Source: Arthrobacter psychrochitiniphilus
Lineage (GTDB): Bacteria; Actinomycetota; Actinomycetes; Actinomycetales; Micrococcaceae
Reading direction: 5' to 3'
Length of the DNA stretch: 64,000 nucleotides
Assembly: GCF_003185915.1 (NCBI RefSeq)
Contig: NZ_QHLZ01000002.1
Location: 248,001-312,000 of the forward strand
Positions 9,352-19,112 of this stretch are shown here, in pieces. Position numbers and translations under genes: made by a program. Under the pieces are notes generated by a model. It was not told the DNA's origin. It made no database searches and was given only the letters and a program-made list of their open reading frames with translations. Every line of letters begins with the position of its first letter. Position 1 is the stretch's first letter.

Positions 9352-10047
9352 TTAGATGGGGGCTGGAAACTCTTTGTCTTCATCCCACGGAACCGCCCAG
9401 CCTAGCTCGTGGAAAACATAGTTCAAGATGCCCGCTGTAAATCCCCACACCACTACTCCGTTGACGGCAAAGGCCGGTCCACGGTAGCTATTTCCGCCAC
9501 GTGTCAGCACCGCCGTAAAACGATTTTCCGGGTCGAGCAGATCCCGCACCGGAACCCTGAAAACCTGCGCCGATTCGCCAAAATCAACCACGTCCACGGG
9601 GGTCTGCCGCGCCCACCAGCCAATCACGGGCGTAACCATAAAATTACTGACGGGTAGAGGTACTTCATGCAAGATACCCAAAACCTCCACCCCCAAAGGG
9701 TCAAGTCCCGTTTCTTCCTCGGCTTCACGTAGGGCCGCGGCCCTCACGGATGCGTCGCCGGGGTCTACTCCCCCGCCGGGGAAGGCCACCTGACCGGGGT
9801 GGTCGTTCAAGGTTGCGGCCCGCTCAATAAGCAAAATGTCCAGATCAGCTGAGGCCAGCGGTTTCGCTGAAGCAGCCGGGACGTCATCAAGGGCCCCGAA
9901 CAACATCAGCACTGCGGCCTTACGGGGAGTTGCCCCGCCCATAGACAGTTTCCAGAGGGAAGGCCGCCCCCGCCGTAGAGCTTCCGGAAGCTCAGAAAAT
10001 GCTGCCGCCTTCTCCGCCAGCATGGCCAGATCTGAATAAGCGCTCAC
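9352..10047 (-). CDS. Nudix hydrolase, CoA pyrophosphatase type
   Basis: A 231-residue Nudix protein with the box [18 protein letters not shown] followed by AEEETGLD. The length and the segment [10 protein letters not shown] fit the NUDT7/YeaB-like CoA pyrophosphatase group, which splits CoA into phosphopantetheine and 3',5'-ADP. The GTG start overlaps the stop of nth by four bases (GTGA), so the two form a translationally coupled pair. This coupling of an endonuclease III gene with a CoA Nudix gene is commonly conserved in actinobacteria. Substrate is inferred from family resemblance. Confidence 0.85.
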   Translation of the reverse strand: MSAYSDLAMLAEKAAAFSELPEALRRGRPSLWKLSMGGATPRKAAVLMLFGALDDVPAASAKPLASADLDILLIERAATLNDHPGQVAFPGGGVDPGDASVRAAALREAEEETGLDPLGVEVLGILHEVPLPVSNFMVTPVIGWWARQTPVDVVDFGESAQVFRVPVRDLLDPENRFTAVLTRGGNSYRGPAFAVNGVVVWGFTAGILNYVFHELGWAVPWDEDKEFPAPI

Positions 10048-10850
10048 TGCGCGGCGGCCTTGCTCCGAGCCGCCAGCTGTGATTCCTGCCGGTACACGGA
10101 CGCATTGTCCACGTCGGCGAGCATACGGGCCAACAGAGCTTCCTGTTCTGGGGCCATCTCATACTTGAGTAATTTCGCGGCCTTGACCGGGTCCACTTCC
10201 CCGTCGCCATAGGCGGGACATAGGTGTGCAATGGGACAGGCCCCGCACGCTGGTTTCCGGGCATGACAGATCCGCCTGCCGTGGAAAACCACGCGATGGG
10301 ACAGCATGGTCCAGTCCCTGGATTCAAACAGGGCCGCCACATCGGCCTCAATCCGGACGGGGTCGGTGGATTCAGTCCAGCCAAACCTCCTGGCCAAACG
10401 AATGAAGTGGGTATCCACGGTAATCCCGGGAACCCCAAACGCATTCCCCAGCACCACATTCGCGGTTTTCCGCCCGACTCCCGGGAGCGTGACCAGCTCG
10501 TCAAGGGAACCTGGGACCACGCCGTCGTACTCGTCAACGAGGCGCGTGGCCAGCGCCAGCAAATTGGCAGCTTTCGCGCGAAAGAAGCCCGTGGATTTGA
10601 TCAACACTTCAAGCTCCACACTCTGAGCCTGCGCCATCTCCAACGGGGTGGGGAAACGGGCGAAGAGCCCCGGGGTCACCGCGTTGACACGAATGTCAGT
10701 GGTCTGCGCCGAAAGCACGGTGGCCACCAGCAGCTCAAACGCGTTCCGAAAATCCAGTTCCGCATGCGCATAAGGGTATAGCTGCGCCAACTCACGGTTG
10801 ATTCTTCGGGCCCGACGCTTGAGCGCAAGCGCGGTTTCCTGTTCGGCCAT
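10044..10850 (-). CDS. nth: Endonuclease III
   Basis: A bifunctional DNA glycosylase/AP lyase for oxidised pyrimidines. It has the helix-hairpin-helix [18 protein letters not shown] with the catalytic Lys, the [14 protein letters not shown] segment with the catalytic Asp, and the iron-sulfur loop with Cys spacing C-x6-C-x2-C-x5-C. The start is the ATG at 10850 ([16 protein letters not shown]); the longer frame reads into the upstream gene and is not supported. The protein is about 268 residues, normal for Nth. It is followed by the coupled CoA Nudix gene. Confidence 0.95.
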   Translation of the reverse strand: MAEQETALALKRRARRINRELAQLYPYAHAELDFRNAFELLVATVLSAQTTDIRVNAVTPGLFARFPTPLEMAQAQSVELEVLIKSTGFFRAKAANLLALATRLVDEYDGVVPGSLDELVTLPGVGRKTANVVLGNAFGVPGITVDTHFIRLARRFGWTESTDPVRIEADVAALFESRDWTMLSHRVVFHGRRICHARKPACGACPIAHLCPAYGDGEVDPVKAAKLLKYEMAPEQEALLARMLADVDNASVYRQESQLAARSKAAAQ

Positions 10851-10863
10851 AGTGAGGACCCTA

Positions 10864-12300
10864 CTAGCTGTCTGAGGCCCGTTCGATGCCGGCGAGGTCC
10901 AGCAAGAGGCCCGTCTTGCCATGGCTGTCTTGCACGAGGAAACTGCTGCCGCGGTCTTCCAACGCCAGAATCCAGGCGCCTGGAGCCAGCTTGAACGCGA
11001 ACTGCCGCGTCCTTTCATCAATCACGTTTTGTGGGCGGTCAACTGCAAACCAGAAAGGCTCTGCAATGACAGGGGCAGCACCCGGGTTGACGGTGGCCGA
11101 GATACTCTCCTTAACAACGGCCGGTGCCACATGAGCTTCGACGGCCGGCTTCGGCGCCTCGGCAACCTGCGGGTTCAGTGTGGTCACCACTGCTTCCTTG
11201 TCCGGTGCGTTCCCGCCCTGCACAGGGGCTGCGGCTTGTACCGCAGGCTGAGCGGTGGTCTGCACGGAAGGCTGAGCAGCAGTCTGCGCTGCGGGGATAT
11301 TGCTGCTGGCGGCTGCTGCGCTGCCTGCGAGAGGGCTCTGCGCTGCGTTATGGGGGGCATTGGCAGACGCTGCTGCCGGGCTTACCGCACCCGCAACCTT
11401 TGAGTCGGCCGCGGCTGCCGCAGTCGCCGCTGGCGACGCAACACCAGCGGCGCCAGCCGTGGTGTTCTCCTTGGCGGGGGTGAAGATCTGGCCGCCATGA
11501 GTGTGGGAGTTGGCAGCCGGTGTGGCATTCCAGCCACCCTGCTGGCCCGGGACGTGCTGGGCAGGCGCACCCGCAGAGGCACTCTGGGCGTTCTGCTGAC
11601 CAAACGCCTGACCAGCCGGACCTGCGTAACCAGCCTGACCTGCGTAACCCGCCTGACCAGCATGGGCGAGCACGGGCTTGGGTGCAGCAGGGATCTTGAG
11701 CGCAGGAACGGCGTCGCGCGCGGCAACATGGGCCAAAACATCGGCCCGGCCGGTAAAGTCTGCGGCCAGGACAGGGATCCACTGTGCACAGACGGTGGAA
11801 ACCAGCAGCACCAGTGAACCGATCAGACCCACCAAATAGACGAGGCTGAAGTTACTCACCGTGGCTGTGAAGAAGAAGTACGTGGCGAAGGCAGCCACTA
11901 CCGAGGCGAACTGGTCAATGGAGAGCGAACCAAAGCGCAGCTGCGTTGCCGGACTCATGCGCCGGGCCAGGAAGAGTCCTCCCACGGCAAGAGGGAGGAC
12001 CACGCCGATCCCCACAAAAAACAAGCCGCTGGTGTTCCAGAGGTTGAAGTCGCCTGCAAACGTCTTGATAATCGGCAGCAAGGAAGCCACGAAGATGATC
12101 AGGACGGCGCCTAGTACGCTCAGGTCCCGGATAGTCAGCGGCCCAGCTACAGCTTTAGCAGCTGTCACCTTTGAAGCCCCTGAAACCCCGGAAGCCCCCG
12201 AAACACCTGACGCCGCTGCCGCCGGAGCACTCACCGCAGACTGCGATCCTTCCACTGCTGGCGATCCCATTGCCGACGCTGGCCTGTTTTGTTCATTCAT
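10864..12300 (-). CDS. Ala/Pro-rich four-helix membrane protein, unknown function
   Basis: A 478-residue protein not assigned to a named family. It has a short polar N-terminus, four hydrophobic helices (about residues 45-185), a long low-complexity Ala/Gln/Pro linker with tandem Gly-Tyr-Ala-Gly-Gln-Ala repeats, and a conserved-looking C-terminal segment ([38 protein letters not shown]). The ATG at 12300 has GAGGAG nine bases upstream. It lies 13 bp upstream of nth and may share its transcript. A perfect 10+10 palindrome lies 96 bp upstream of its start, and a close relative of that palindrome occurs at 48.1 kb. Confidence 0.8.
   Translation of the reverse strand: MNEQNRPASAMGSPAVEGSQSAVSAPAAAASGVSGASGVSGASKVTAAKAVAGPLTIRDLSVLGAVLIIFVASLLPIIKTFAGDFNLWNTSGLFFVGIGVVLPLAVGGLFLARRMSPATQLRFGSLSIDQFASVVAAFATYFFFTATVSNFSLVYLVGLIGSLVLLVSTVCAQWIPVLAADFTGRADVLAHVAARDAVPALKIPAAPKPVLAHAGQAGYAGQAGYAGPAGQAFGQQNAQSASAGAPAQHVPGQQGGWNATPAANSHTHGGQIFTPAKENTTAGAAGVASPAATAAAAADSKVAGAVSPAAASANAPHNAAQSPLAGSAAAASSNIPAAQTAAQPSVQTTAQPAVQAAAPVQGGNAPDKEAVVTTLNPQVAEAPKPAVEAHVAPAVVKESISATVNPGAAPVIAEPFWFAVDRPQNVIDERTRQFAFKLAPGAWILALEDRGSSFLVQDSHGKTGLLLDLAGIERASDS
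11629..11664 (-). repeat. Short tandem repeat inside the membrane-protein gene
   Basis: Imperfect tandem units of about 18 bp encode repeated Ala-Gly-Gln-Ala-Gly-Tyr segments in the cytosolic linker of the 10864-12300 gene. Such low-complexity repeats are prone to length change. Confidence 0.6.
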
Positions 12301-12666
12301 GGTCTGACTCCTCAAGTGTCACGTTTACTTCCAGCCTAGTTAACGCGGGCGGGCAACACTAGCAAGCCACAACCCAAACTGACTGTGAATACGCCAGATG
12401 GGCAGTTCTGCCCATCTACCCGCACACGGCAACAACATGCTGTTGAGCGCAGAAACAGCCCCGCTGACCCTATTCGACTGTGATGGCGGACACGTTGATC
12501 TATGAGAAGCGCTACAGTTAAAGATGGAACGAAAAGTTGTCCTTAGCAACCACCCAGCGGAATTTTTTGCGTCGCCAAACGAGGGCGGACGCATGCCTTC
12601 GCCTGGATGGAGTACCGCGGGTCAACAGCAACGCAGGATCGCTAAGAAGCAATGAAGGGATATTAG
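12301..12666. promoter_or_regulatory. Divergent intergenic region with a perfect palindrome
   Basis: This 366-bp spacer separates the membrane-protein gene (minus) from acs (plus). At 12396-12417 lie perfect arms AGATGGGCAG and CTGCCCATCT around a TT centre, probably a dimer operator. Near 12479-12494 is a degraded GlxR/Crp-type site (TGTGA then six bases then ACACG); acs is a known Crp/GlxR target in related bacteria, but this match is weak. No gene is seen here. Confidence 0.5.
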
Positions 12667-14643
12667 ATGTCTGAGGTCACAACTGCAGCGGACAACCAGT
12701 CCGGCGACGCATTGGAAAATCTGCTCACCGAGAACCGCCGATTCGCCCCAAGCGTGGAATTTGCTGCAAACGCGATCATTCACGGTGACGAATACAGCAA
12801 AGCAAATGCTGACCGTCCCGCATTCTGGGCCGATCAGTCCCGTGAACTTCTTTCCTGGTCCAAGCCCTTCACCAAGACCCTGGACTGGTCCAACCCTCCC
12901 TTCGCCACTTGGTTCGAAGACGGCGAAATCAACGCCGCTTACAACGCCTTGGACCGCCACGTTGAGGCCGGCAACGGCGACCGTGTAGCCATTTACTTTG
13001 AGGGCGAGCCTGGCGATACCCGCACGTACACTTATGCGCAGCTCACTGAAGAGGTCAAGAAGGCTGCGAACGCTTTTGAAACCTTGGGCCTGATTAAGGG
13101 CGACCGCGTGGCCGTCTACCTGCCCATGATTCCGGAAGCCGTCATCACCTTGCTGGCATGTGCCCGCATTGGCGCCATCCACTCCGTAGTCTTCGGCGGC
13201 TTCTCCGCGGATGCCCTGCGCAGCCGCGTTGATGATGCGCAGGCAAAGCTTGTCATCACCGCGGACGGCACCTTCCGCCGCGGGAAGCCGAGCTCACTCA
13301 AACCCGCCGTGGATGAGGCCCTCTCCGCCCCCGGACACTCTGTCCAGAACGTGGTTGTGGTCAAGCGCAACGGCCAAGACGTCAACTGGGTTGAAGGCCG
13401 GGACGTCTGGTGGGAAGACACCGTAGGCACCGCCTCCACCGAGCACACCGCCGTGGGCCATCCCGCCGAGCACCCGCTGTTCATCTTGTACACCTCCGGC
13501 ACCACGGGCAAGCCCAAGGGCATTTTGCACACCACCGGTGGCTACCTCACGCAGACCGCCTACACGCACCGCGCCGTGTTTGATCTGCACCCGGAAACGG
13601 ATGTTTTCTGGTGCACGGCCGACGTCGGATGGGTCACCGGCCACTCCTACGTCACCTATGCGCCCCTGATCAATGGCGCAACGCAGGTCATGTACGAGGG
13701 CACCCCGGATTCCCCACACCAGGGCCGCTTCTGGGAGATCGTTCAAAAGTACAAGGTCTCCATCCTGTACACGGCCCCCACGGCAATCCGCACGTTCATG
13801 AAGTGGGGCGAGGACATTCCCGCCAAGTACGATCTCTCCTCCATCCGCCTGCTCGGATCCGTGGGCGAACCCATCAACCCGGAAGCGTGGATGTGGTACC
13901 GCCGTGTCATTGGCGGGGACAAAGCCCCCATCGTGGACACCTGGTGGCAGACGGAAACCGGCGCCATCATGATCGCCCCCCTGCCCGGGGTGACCTCCGC
14001 CAAGCCCGGCTCAGCTCAGGTCCCCATGCCTGGCATCGCGGTGGACGTGGTGGACGAACTCGGCGCCTCGGTGGCGCACGGACACGGCGGCTACCTGGTG
14101 ATCCGCGAGCCGTGGCCCGCCATGCTGCGCGGCATCTGGGGAGACAACGAGCGCTACAAGGAGACGTACTGGTCCCGCTTTGACGGCATGTACTTCGCCG
14201 GCGACGGCGCCAAATGGGACGAAGACGGCGATGTCTGGCTGCTGGGCCGGGTGGATGACGTCATGAACATTTCCGGACACCGCCTCTCCACTACGGAGAT
14301 CGAATCGGCGCTGGTGAGCCATCCGTCAGTGGCCGAAGCCGCCGTGGTGGGTGCCGCCGATGAAACCACCGGCCAAGCCGTGGTAGCTTTCGTGATCCTG
14401 CGCGGTTCTGCCGCGGAGGATGCGGACATCGTCACCACCTTGCGCAACCACGTGGGCCACGAAATTGGGCCCATTGCCAAGCCCAAGACCATTCTGGTGG
14501 TGCCCGAACTGCCCAAGACCCGTTCAGGGAAGATCATGCGCCGCCTACTTAAGGACGTTGCCGAAGGCCGTGCCGTTGGAGATTCCTCAACGCTGGCGGA
14601 TAACACCGTTATGAACCAGATCGCGGAGTCCCTGCGCAAGTAA
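12667..14643 (+). CDS. acs: Acetyl-CoA synthetase
   Basis: A 658-residue AMP-forming acetate:CoA ligase. It has the adenylate-binding loop [11 protein letters not shown], the ETGA-type motif in [10 protein letters not shown], the hinge-region [18 protein letters not shown], and the C-terminal lysine motif [10 protein letters not shown] that is normally acetylated to switch the enzyme off. AAGGGAT lies about six bases before the ATG. It converts acetate to acetyl-CoA for growth or overflow recovery. It is monocistronic, followed by a strong hairpin at 14655-14729. Confidence 0.97.
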   Translation: MSEVTTAADNQSGDALENLLTENRRFAPSVEFAANAIIHGDEYSKANADRPAFWADQSRELLSWSKPFTKTLDWSNPPFATWFEDGEINAAYNALDRHVEAGNGDRVAIYFEGEPGDTRTYTYAQLTEEVKKAANAFETLGLIKGDRVAVYLPMIPEAVITLLACARIGAIHSVVFGGFSADALRSRVDDAQAKLVITADGTFRRGKPSSLKPAVDEALSAPGHSVQNVVVVKRNGQDVNWVEGRDVWWEDTVGTASTEHTAVGHPAEHPLFILYTSGTTGKPKGILHTTGGYLTQTAYTHRAVFDLHPETDVFWCTADVGWVTGHSYVTYAPLINGATQVMYEGTPDSPHQGRFWEIVQKYKVSILYTAPTAIRTFMKWGEDIPAKYDLSSIRLLGSVGEPINPEAWMWYRRVIGGDKAPIVDTWWQTETGAIMIAPLPGVTSAKPGSAQVPMPGIAVDVVDELGASVAHGHGGYLVIREPWPAMLRGIWGDNERYKETYWSRFDGMYFAGDGAKWDEDGDVWLLGRVDDVMNISGHRLSTTEIESALVSHPSVAEAAVVGAADETTGQAVVAFVILRGSAAEDADIVTTLRNHVGHEIGPIAKPKTILVVPELPKTRSGKIMRRLLKDVAEGRAVGDSSTLADNTVMNQIAESLRK

Positions 14644-14654
14644 CATTCCAACAT

Positions 14655-14729
14655 AATCCGCCGCCGAGCTGGCCCTGCGCAGGTTTTCCTTCCGTGCAGG
14701 ACTTCCTCGGCGGCGGATTTTCTCTTTTA
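14655..14729 (+). terminator. Terminator after acs
   Basis: Perfect 14-bp arms AATCCGCCGCCGAG (14655-14668) and CTCGGCGGCGGATT (14706-14719), with a smaller inner hairpin, are followed by a T-rich run. It would end acs transcription before the sugar operon. Confidence 0.75.
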
Positions 14730-14846
14730 ACCACCAAGACACTTCACCGCCGGAACATTGACGGAAAACCCTTACCGAACGGATGCGTGTCACTAAAGCG
14801 ACAAAAGCGACACCAAACCGTGATCAATATTTTTGTCTTTTGAGTA

Positions 14847-14875
14847 TTGACGTTCTTTTTTGAACAACTCATGCT
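14847..14875 (+). promoter_or_regulatory. Candidate promoter of the alpha-galactoside operon
   Basis: TTGACG (14847-14852) is followed at 17 bp by CATGCT (14870-14875), a good -35 and a weak -10. The spacer contains the small dyad GTTC-N6-GAAC, and A/T-rich TTTTGTC-like words lie just upstream. The latter resemble sites bound by DeoR-family regulators, so this could be the operator of the DeoR gene at 18309. Confidence 0.4.
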
Positions 14876-14882
14876 TGTTTCA

Positions 14883-14898
14883 TGTGATCCAATTCACA
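14883..14898. promoter_or_regulatory. GlxR/Crp-type operator
   Basis: TGTGATCCAATTCACA matches both half-sites of the Crp/GlxR consensus TGTGA-N6-TCACA. It sits 27 bp before the start of the sugar-binding protein gene and downstream of the candidate -10, a position expected for repression or roadblock. A GlxR-type regulator is encoded at 23338-24015. Confidence 0.7.
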
Positions 14899-14924
14899 GG
14901 CTGCATTTTTCAAAGGGAGAAATC

Positions 14925-16247
14925 ATGTCACGAAACGAAGAACGGTCCTCCGGCGGAATCATCCTCCCGGGCTTGGACCGCCGCACACTCTTGAAGACCA
15001 TCGGCGTCGGTGCCGTCGCCGCGGCCGGCATCCCGCTCTTGTCCGCCTGCACAGGCGGCTCCGGTCCCAACGCTGACCCCTCCGCATCAAAGTCGCTCAC
15101 CTTCGGTTCCGGTTCCTCCGATGATGTTCCCAAGGCCGCGTACAAGGCCGTAACGGATGCTTTCACCGCGAAGTCCGGTGACACCGTCACCTCCAACGTT
15201 GTTCCCCACAATGACTTCCAGAACAAGATCGCTACCTACTTGCAGGGCAGCCCTGATGACTCCTTCACCTGGTTCGCCGGCTACCGCATGCAGTACTACG
15301 CCAAGCAGGGCCTACTCTCCCCCATCGATGACGTGTGGGAGAAAATCGGCGCCAACTTCTCCGAGGGTATGAAAAAGGCGGCCACGGGCCCCGACGGCAA
15401 GATGTACTTTGTTCCGAACTACAACTACCCGTGGGGCTTCTTCTACCGCAAGAGTGTCTGGGCTGAGAAGGGCTATGCGGTCCCCACCACCTTTGACGAG
15501 CTCAAGGCCCTGTGCGCCACGATGAAAAAAGATGGGCTCATCCCCATCGAGTTCGCCGACAAGGACGGCTGGCCGGCCATGGGTACCTTCGATTACATCA
15601 ACATGCGGCTGAACGGCTACCAGTTCCACATGGACTTGACCGCGCATGAGGAATCCTGGGACCAGCCCAAGGTCTCGGCCGTCTTTGACACGTGGCGGGA
15701 ATTGCTTCCTTACCAGAACCCGGGCGCCTTGGGCATGACGTGGCAGGATGCTGCCATCAACATGGGCAAGGGCAAATCCGGCATGTACCTGCTGGGCTCC
15801 TTCGTGACCCAGCAGTACACCGACGCAACGCTTCTGGCAGATATTGATTTCTTCCCGTTCCCGGAGATTGCCATGGAGGGCCAGGACGCTGTGGAGGCAC
15901 CCATTGACGGTTTGCTGCTGTCTAAGAAGGGCGGCAATAACCAGGCGGCCCGCGACTTCGTCGAATTCATCGGCACCCCTGCCGGTCAGGATGCCTACGC
16001 GAAGGTGGACCCGTCCAACATCGCCACGGCCAAGGGCGCCGATACCAGCAGCTTGAGCCCCATGATGAAGAAGTGTGCTGAAACCATAGCCAACGCCAAG
16101 AGCATCAGCCAGTTCTTTGACAGGGACGCCTTGCCGGCCATGGCTAACAATGTGATGATCCCTGCCCTGCAGGGCTTCATCAAGGACGGCAAGATCGATG
16201 TGAAAAACCTCGAATCGCAGGCCAAGGCCCTGTACGCAGCCCAGTAG
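14925..16247 (+). CDS. Sugar ABC transporter substrate-binding lipoprotein
   Basis: A 440-residue carbohydrate-binding protein of the MalE/UgpB type (SBP_bac_1 fold). The signal peptide carries a twin arginine (LDRRTLLKTIGVGAVAAAGI) and ends in the lipobox LLSAC, so it is probably exported by Tat and lipid-anchored outside the membrane. ATG 14925 is chosen for AGGGAG about seven bases upstream; the longer frame overlaps the operator. Two permease genes follow. The GH36 alpha-galactosidase in the same cluster suggests raffinose, melibiose or a related alpha-galactoside as ligand. Confidence 0.92.
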   Translation: MSRNEERSSGGIILPGLDRRTLLKTIGVGAVAAAGIPLLSACTGGSGPNADPSASKSLTFGSGSSDDVPKAAYKAVTDAFTAKSGDTVTSNVVPHNDFQNKIATYLQGSPDDSFTWFAGYRMQYYAKQGLLSPIDDVWEKIGANFSEGMKKAATGPDGKMYFVPNYNYPWGFFYRKSVWAEKGYAVPTTFDELKALCATMKKDGLIPIEFADKDGWPAMGTFDYINMRLNGYQFHMDLTAHEESWDQPKVSAVFDTWRELLPYQNPGALGMTWQDAAINMGKGKSGMYLLGSFVTQQYTDATLLADIDFFPFPEIAMEGQDAVEAPIDGLLLSKKGGNNQAARDFVEFIGTPAGQDAYAKVDPSNIATAKGADTSSLSPMMKKCAETIANAKSISQFFDRDALPAMANNVMIPALQGFIKDGKIDVKNLESQAKALYAAQ

Positions 16248-16355
16248 CTGCCTTTGAGGTGGCGGGTCAGGACAACGCATCAAGGCCCGCCACCTCAAGA
16301 AACCATCAGCACTGAGACTTTGCCACCGACCCCCGCAAGAAAACGAGTTGCCGCC

Positions 16356-17330
16356 ATGAGCACGCCAACCGAAGTTTCCGAACCGTCCACCCCAGATGGC
16401 AGGGCTGCACGCCCCGCCGGAGCGCCAGTGATCAAGGCCCGCCGCGTCCGGCGCCTTTCAAAGAGTGACAAGGTGATCCTTGGCTTCATGATCGGCTTGC
16501 CCACACTGATCCAACTGCTGTTCGTGTGGATCCCCACGTTACTGTCCGTCTTTTTATCCTTTACGCGATGGAACGGCCTGGCCCTTTCAGATATCCGCGC
16601 GGCCGGGTTCGCGAACTTCAGCTACGTCTTCAACGACAGCCCCGCGTTCTGGCCGGCCGTCCAGCACAACATCCTGTGGCTGGTATTTCTCGCTGTCATT
16701 GCCACACCGCTGGGGCTGCTGCTCGCCGTACTTCTTGACCAACAGATCAAGGGCAGCAAAATTTACCAGAGCGTCTTCTTTGTTCCGGTCATGCTCTCAC
16801 TGGCCCTAGTTGGCATCATCTGGCAGCTGTTCTACCAAAAAGACAACGGCCTGCTGAACTTCCTGCTCGGCACGGCAGGCACCCCGGAAGCCGTTGACTG
16901 GTTCGGGGATCCCAGCGTCAACATCTGGGCCGCCCTGGTCGCTGCCACGTGGCGGCATGCCGGCTATGTCATGATCCTGTATTTAGCTGGCTTGAAGGGC
17001 GTGGATGCCTCACTGAAGGAAGCTGCGTCCCTAGACGGAGCTAACGCCCGTCAAACATTTTTCCGCATTGTCTTCCCGGCCATGGCCCCCATCAACATCG
17101 TCATAGTGGTCATTACCATCATCGAGTCCCTGCGTGCCTTTGACGTTGTCTGGGTCATCAATAAAGGAACCAACGGTTTGGAGCTCATCAGCGCCTTGGT
17201 CATCACTTACCTGATTGGTGAAGGCCAGTCCATCGGTATTGGCTCCGCCTTTGCCGTGATCTTGCTTGTCATCTCCCTCGTACCGATCACCATCTACCTG
17301 TCCCGGACGTTCCGGAAGGAGAAGTTCTGA
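16356..17330 (+). CDS. Sugar ABC transporter permease (MalF/MsmF-like)
   Basis: A 324-residue inner-membrane permease with six predicted helices after a polar N-terminus of about 45 residues. It carries the EAA loop that contacts the ATPase (LKEAASLDGANARQTFFRIV). The ATG at 16356 (MSTPTEVSEPST) is preferred over the longer frame. Its stop overlaps the ATG of the next permease by one base (TGATG), so the pair is translationally coupled. It pairs with the second permease to form the alpha-galactoside channel. Confidence 0.92.
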   Translation: MSTPTEVSEPSTPDGRAARPAGAPVIKARRVRRLSKSDKVILGFMIGLPTLIQLLFVWIPTLLSVFLSFTRWNGLALSDIRAAGFANFSYVFNDSPAFWPAVQHNILWLVFLAVIATPLGLLLAVLLDQQIKGSKIYQSVFFVPVMLSLALVGIIWQLFYQKDNGLLNFLLGTAGTPEAVDWFGDPSVNIWAALVAATWRHAGYVMILYLAGLKGVDASLKEAASLDGANARQTFFRIVFPAMAPINIVIVVITIIESLRAFDVVWVINKGTNGLELISALVITYLIGEGQSIGIGSAFAVILLVISLVPITIYLSRTFRKEKF

Positions 17331-18238
17331 TGTCTACCTCCACCCGCACACGCACCGGAAAGTCCCAACAAGCAGTGGGCCACGGCCTCAGCCGTCCGCA
17401 CTACGGCACCCACATCTTTTTGATCGTCATGTCCATCATGTGGCTCATACCGCTTGGTTGGGCACTGTTCACGGCGCTGCGGCCCAAAGCCGATACCGAC
17501 AAGTACGGCTACTTCAGCCTCGGCGGAGCGTTTAACTTTGACAACTTCGTCACCGCCTGGACCCAAGGCGGCTTCCCCCAGTACTTTATGAACTCGCTCA
17601 TCATCACGGTCCCCACCATTATTTTGGTGCTGTGGATGAGCTCCATGATGGCGTTCGCCGTCAGCCGGGTCAGCTGGAAATTCAACATCAGCATGTTGAT
17701 TCTTTTCACTGCCGGGAATCTGCTGCCCCCGCAGGTCCTTGCCACGCCGCTGTTTGAAATGTTCAAGCTCACCCAACTGCCCTACTGGTTCAGCGATTCC
17801 GGCTCCTTGCTGAACACTTACATTTCGGTCATCATTGCCAACACCGCATTCCAGATCGGCTTCTGCACCTTTGTGCTCTCCAACTACATGAAAGCACTCT
17901 CAGCCGATCTGACGGAGGCAGCTCTGGTGGACGGTGCCGGGCTGTGGCGCCAGTACGCTTCGATCATCATGCCGCTGTGCAAGCCGGCTGTCGCCGCGCT
18001 GGCAACACTGGAACTGATCTTCATCTACAACGACTATTTCTGGCCTCTGCTGTTTATCCAAAGTGGCGACAGGCTCCCTGTCACCACCGCCATCAACAAC
18101 CTGCAGGGAACCTTCCTCTCCAACTACAACTTGTTGGCCGCTGGCGCCATGATCACCGTCATTCCCACCCTGATCATCTATTTGGTGCTGCAAAAGCAGT
18201 TTGTTGCCGGACTTACCCTGGGCTCCAGCAAGGGATGA
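17330..18238 (+). CDS. Sugar ABC transporter permease (MalG/MsmG-like)
   Basis: A 302-residue partner permease with six helices and the EAA loop LTEAALVDGAGLWRQYASII. It ends with the usual short tail after the last helix (FVAGLTLGSSKG). No ATP-binding subunit gene follows or precedes it; actinobacterial transporters of this class usually borrow a shared MsiK/MsmK ATPase coded elsewhere. It is coupled to the upstream permease gene and followed after 70 bp by the DeoR regulator. Confidence 0.92.
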   Translation: MSTSTRTRTGKSQQAVGHGLSRPHYGTHIFLIVMSIMWLIPLGWALFTALRPKADTDKYGYFSLGGAFNFDNFVTAWTQGGFPQYFMNSLIITVPTIILVLWMSSMMAFAVSRVSWKFNISMLILFTAGNLLPPQVLATPLFEMFKLTQLPYWFSDSGSLLNTYISVIIANTAFQIGFCTFVLSNYMKALSADLTEAALVDGAGLWRQYASIIMPLCKPAVAALATLELIFIYNDYFWPLLFIQSGDRLPVTTAINNLQGTFLSNYNLLAAGAMITVIPTLIIYLVLQKQFVAGLTLGSSKG

Positions 18239-18308
18239 TCATGCCCCCTGCCCGGAGCATCTGGGCCAGCCACTATTCAACGAGTCATGAACGAACCGGG
18301 AGGGACAC

Positions 18309-19088
18309 ATGCTGGCAGATGCGAGGCGCACGGAGATTGTGAGCGCAGTGACCCGCGAGCGCGTGGTGCGGGTCTCGGACCTGGCCGATCTGCTGGGAGT
18401 GTCCCTGGTGACGGTGCGCCGGGACATAGAGGCCCTGAACGACGCCGGATTGGTTCAGAAAATCCATGGCGGCGCCAAGGTTCCCGGAGCCGCGGGGACG
18501 CATGAGCCCGGATTTGAGCTCAAATCCACGCAGGGCACGGCAGAGAAGCAAGCCATTGCCCGCGAGGCGGTGAAATTGGTCAGTGACGGCATGGCGATTG
18601 GCCTCAGCGCGGGCACCACCACCTGGGCGTTGGCCAAGGAACTGGTGGGTAAGAAGAACCTCACAGTAGTGACTAACTCCATGCGGATTGCCGATGTCTT
18701 TGCGAGCCCCCGCTCCCAGGTGGCCGTGATCCTTACAGGTGGCGAGCGCACACCCTCGGATGCTTTGGTGGGGCCCATCGCCACGGCGTCCATGCGCCAG
18801 CTGCACCTGGACGTACTCTTCCTTGGTGTGCACGGCGTGGACGGGGTGGCCGGCTTTACCACCCCCAACCTGCTGGAATCGGAGATGAATAGGGCCCTCA
18901 TTGGGGCCGCCCGCACCGTAGTTGTGCTGGCCGATCACAGCAAATGGGGCACGGTGGGCATCAGTACCATTGCCGCCCTTGAGGAAGTTGACGAGGTTAT
19001 CAGCGACGAACTGCTCGGCACCGAGGCCCGGCGCACCCTCCGGGAACGCGTAGGCACGCTGCGTCTTGTGTCCGTCCCCGGCCAGTAA
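18309..19088 (+). CDS. DeoR-family transcriptional regulator
   Basis: A 259-residue regulator. The N-terminal winged helix has the DeoR pattern (RRTEIVSAVTRERVVRVSDL; LLGVSLVTVRRDIEAL). The C-terminal sugar-phosphate-binding domain has AIGLSAGTTTWALAKEL and ends LADHSKWGTVGISTIA. A GGGAGG site precedes the ATG. It lies inside the alpha-galactoside cluster and most likely represses it until a sugar phosphate builds up. The operator is not proven; candidate words lie at 14830-14880. Confidence 0.92.
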   Translation: MLADARRTEIVSAVTRERVVRVSDLADLLGVSLVTVRRDIEALNDAGLVQKIHGGAKVPGAAGTHEPGFELKSTQGTAEKQAIAREAVKLVSDGMAIGLSAGTTTWALAKELVGKKNLTVVTNSMRIADVFASPRSQVAVILTGGERTPSDALVGPIATASMRQLHLDVLFLGVHGVDGVAGFTTPNLLESEMNRALIGAARTVVVLADHSKWGTVGISTIAALEEVDEVISDELLGTEARRTLRERVGTLRLVSVPGQ

Positions 19089-19112
19089 AAACCAAATTCC
19101 CTAGGAGATCCC

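Noticed and set aside
15312-16298. A 328-codon minus-strand frame across the sugar-binding protein gene
   Set aside because: The plus-strand product is a clear lipoprotein with Tat-like signal and lipobox; the antisense product has no known features.
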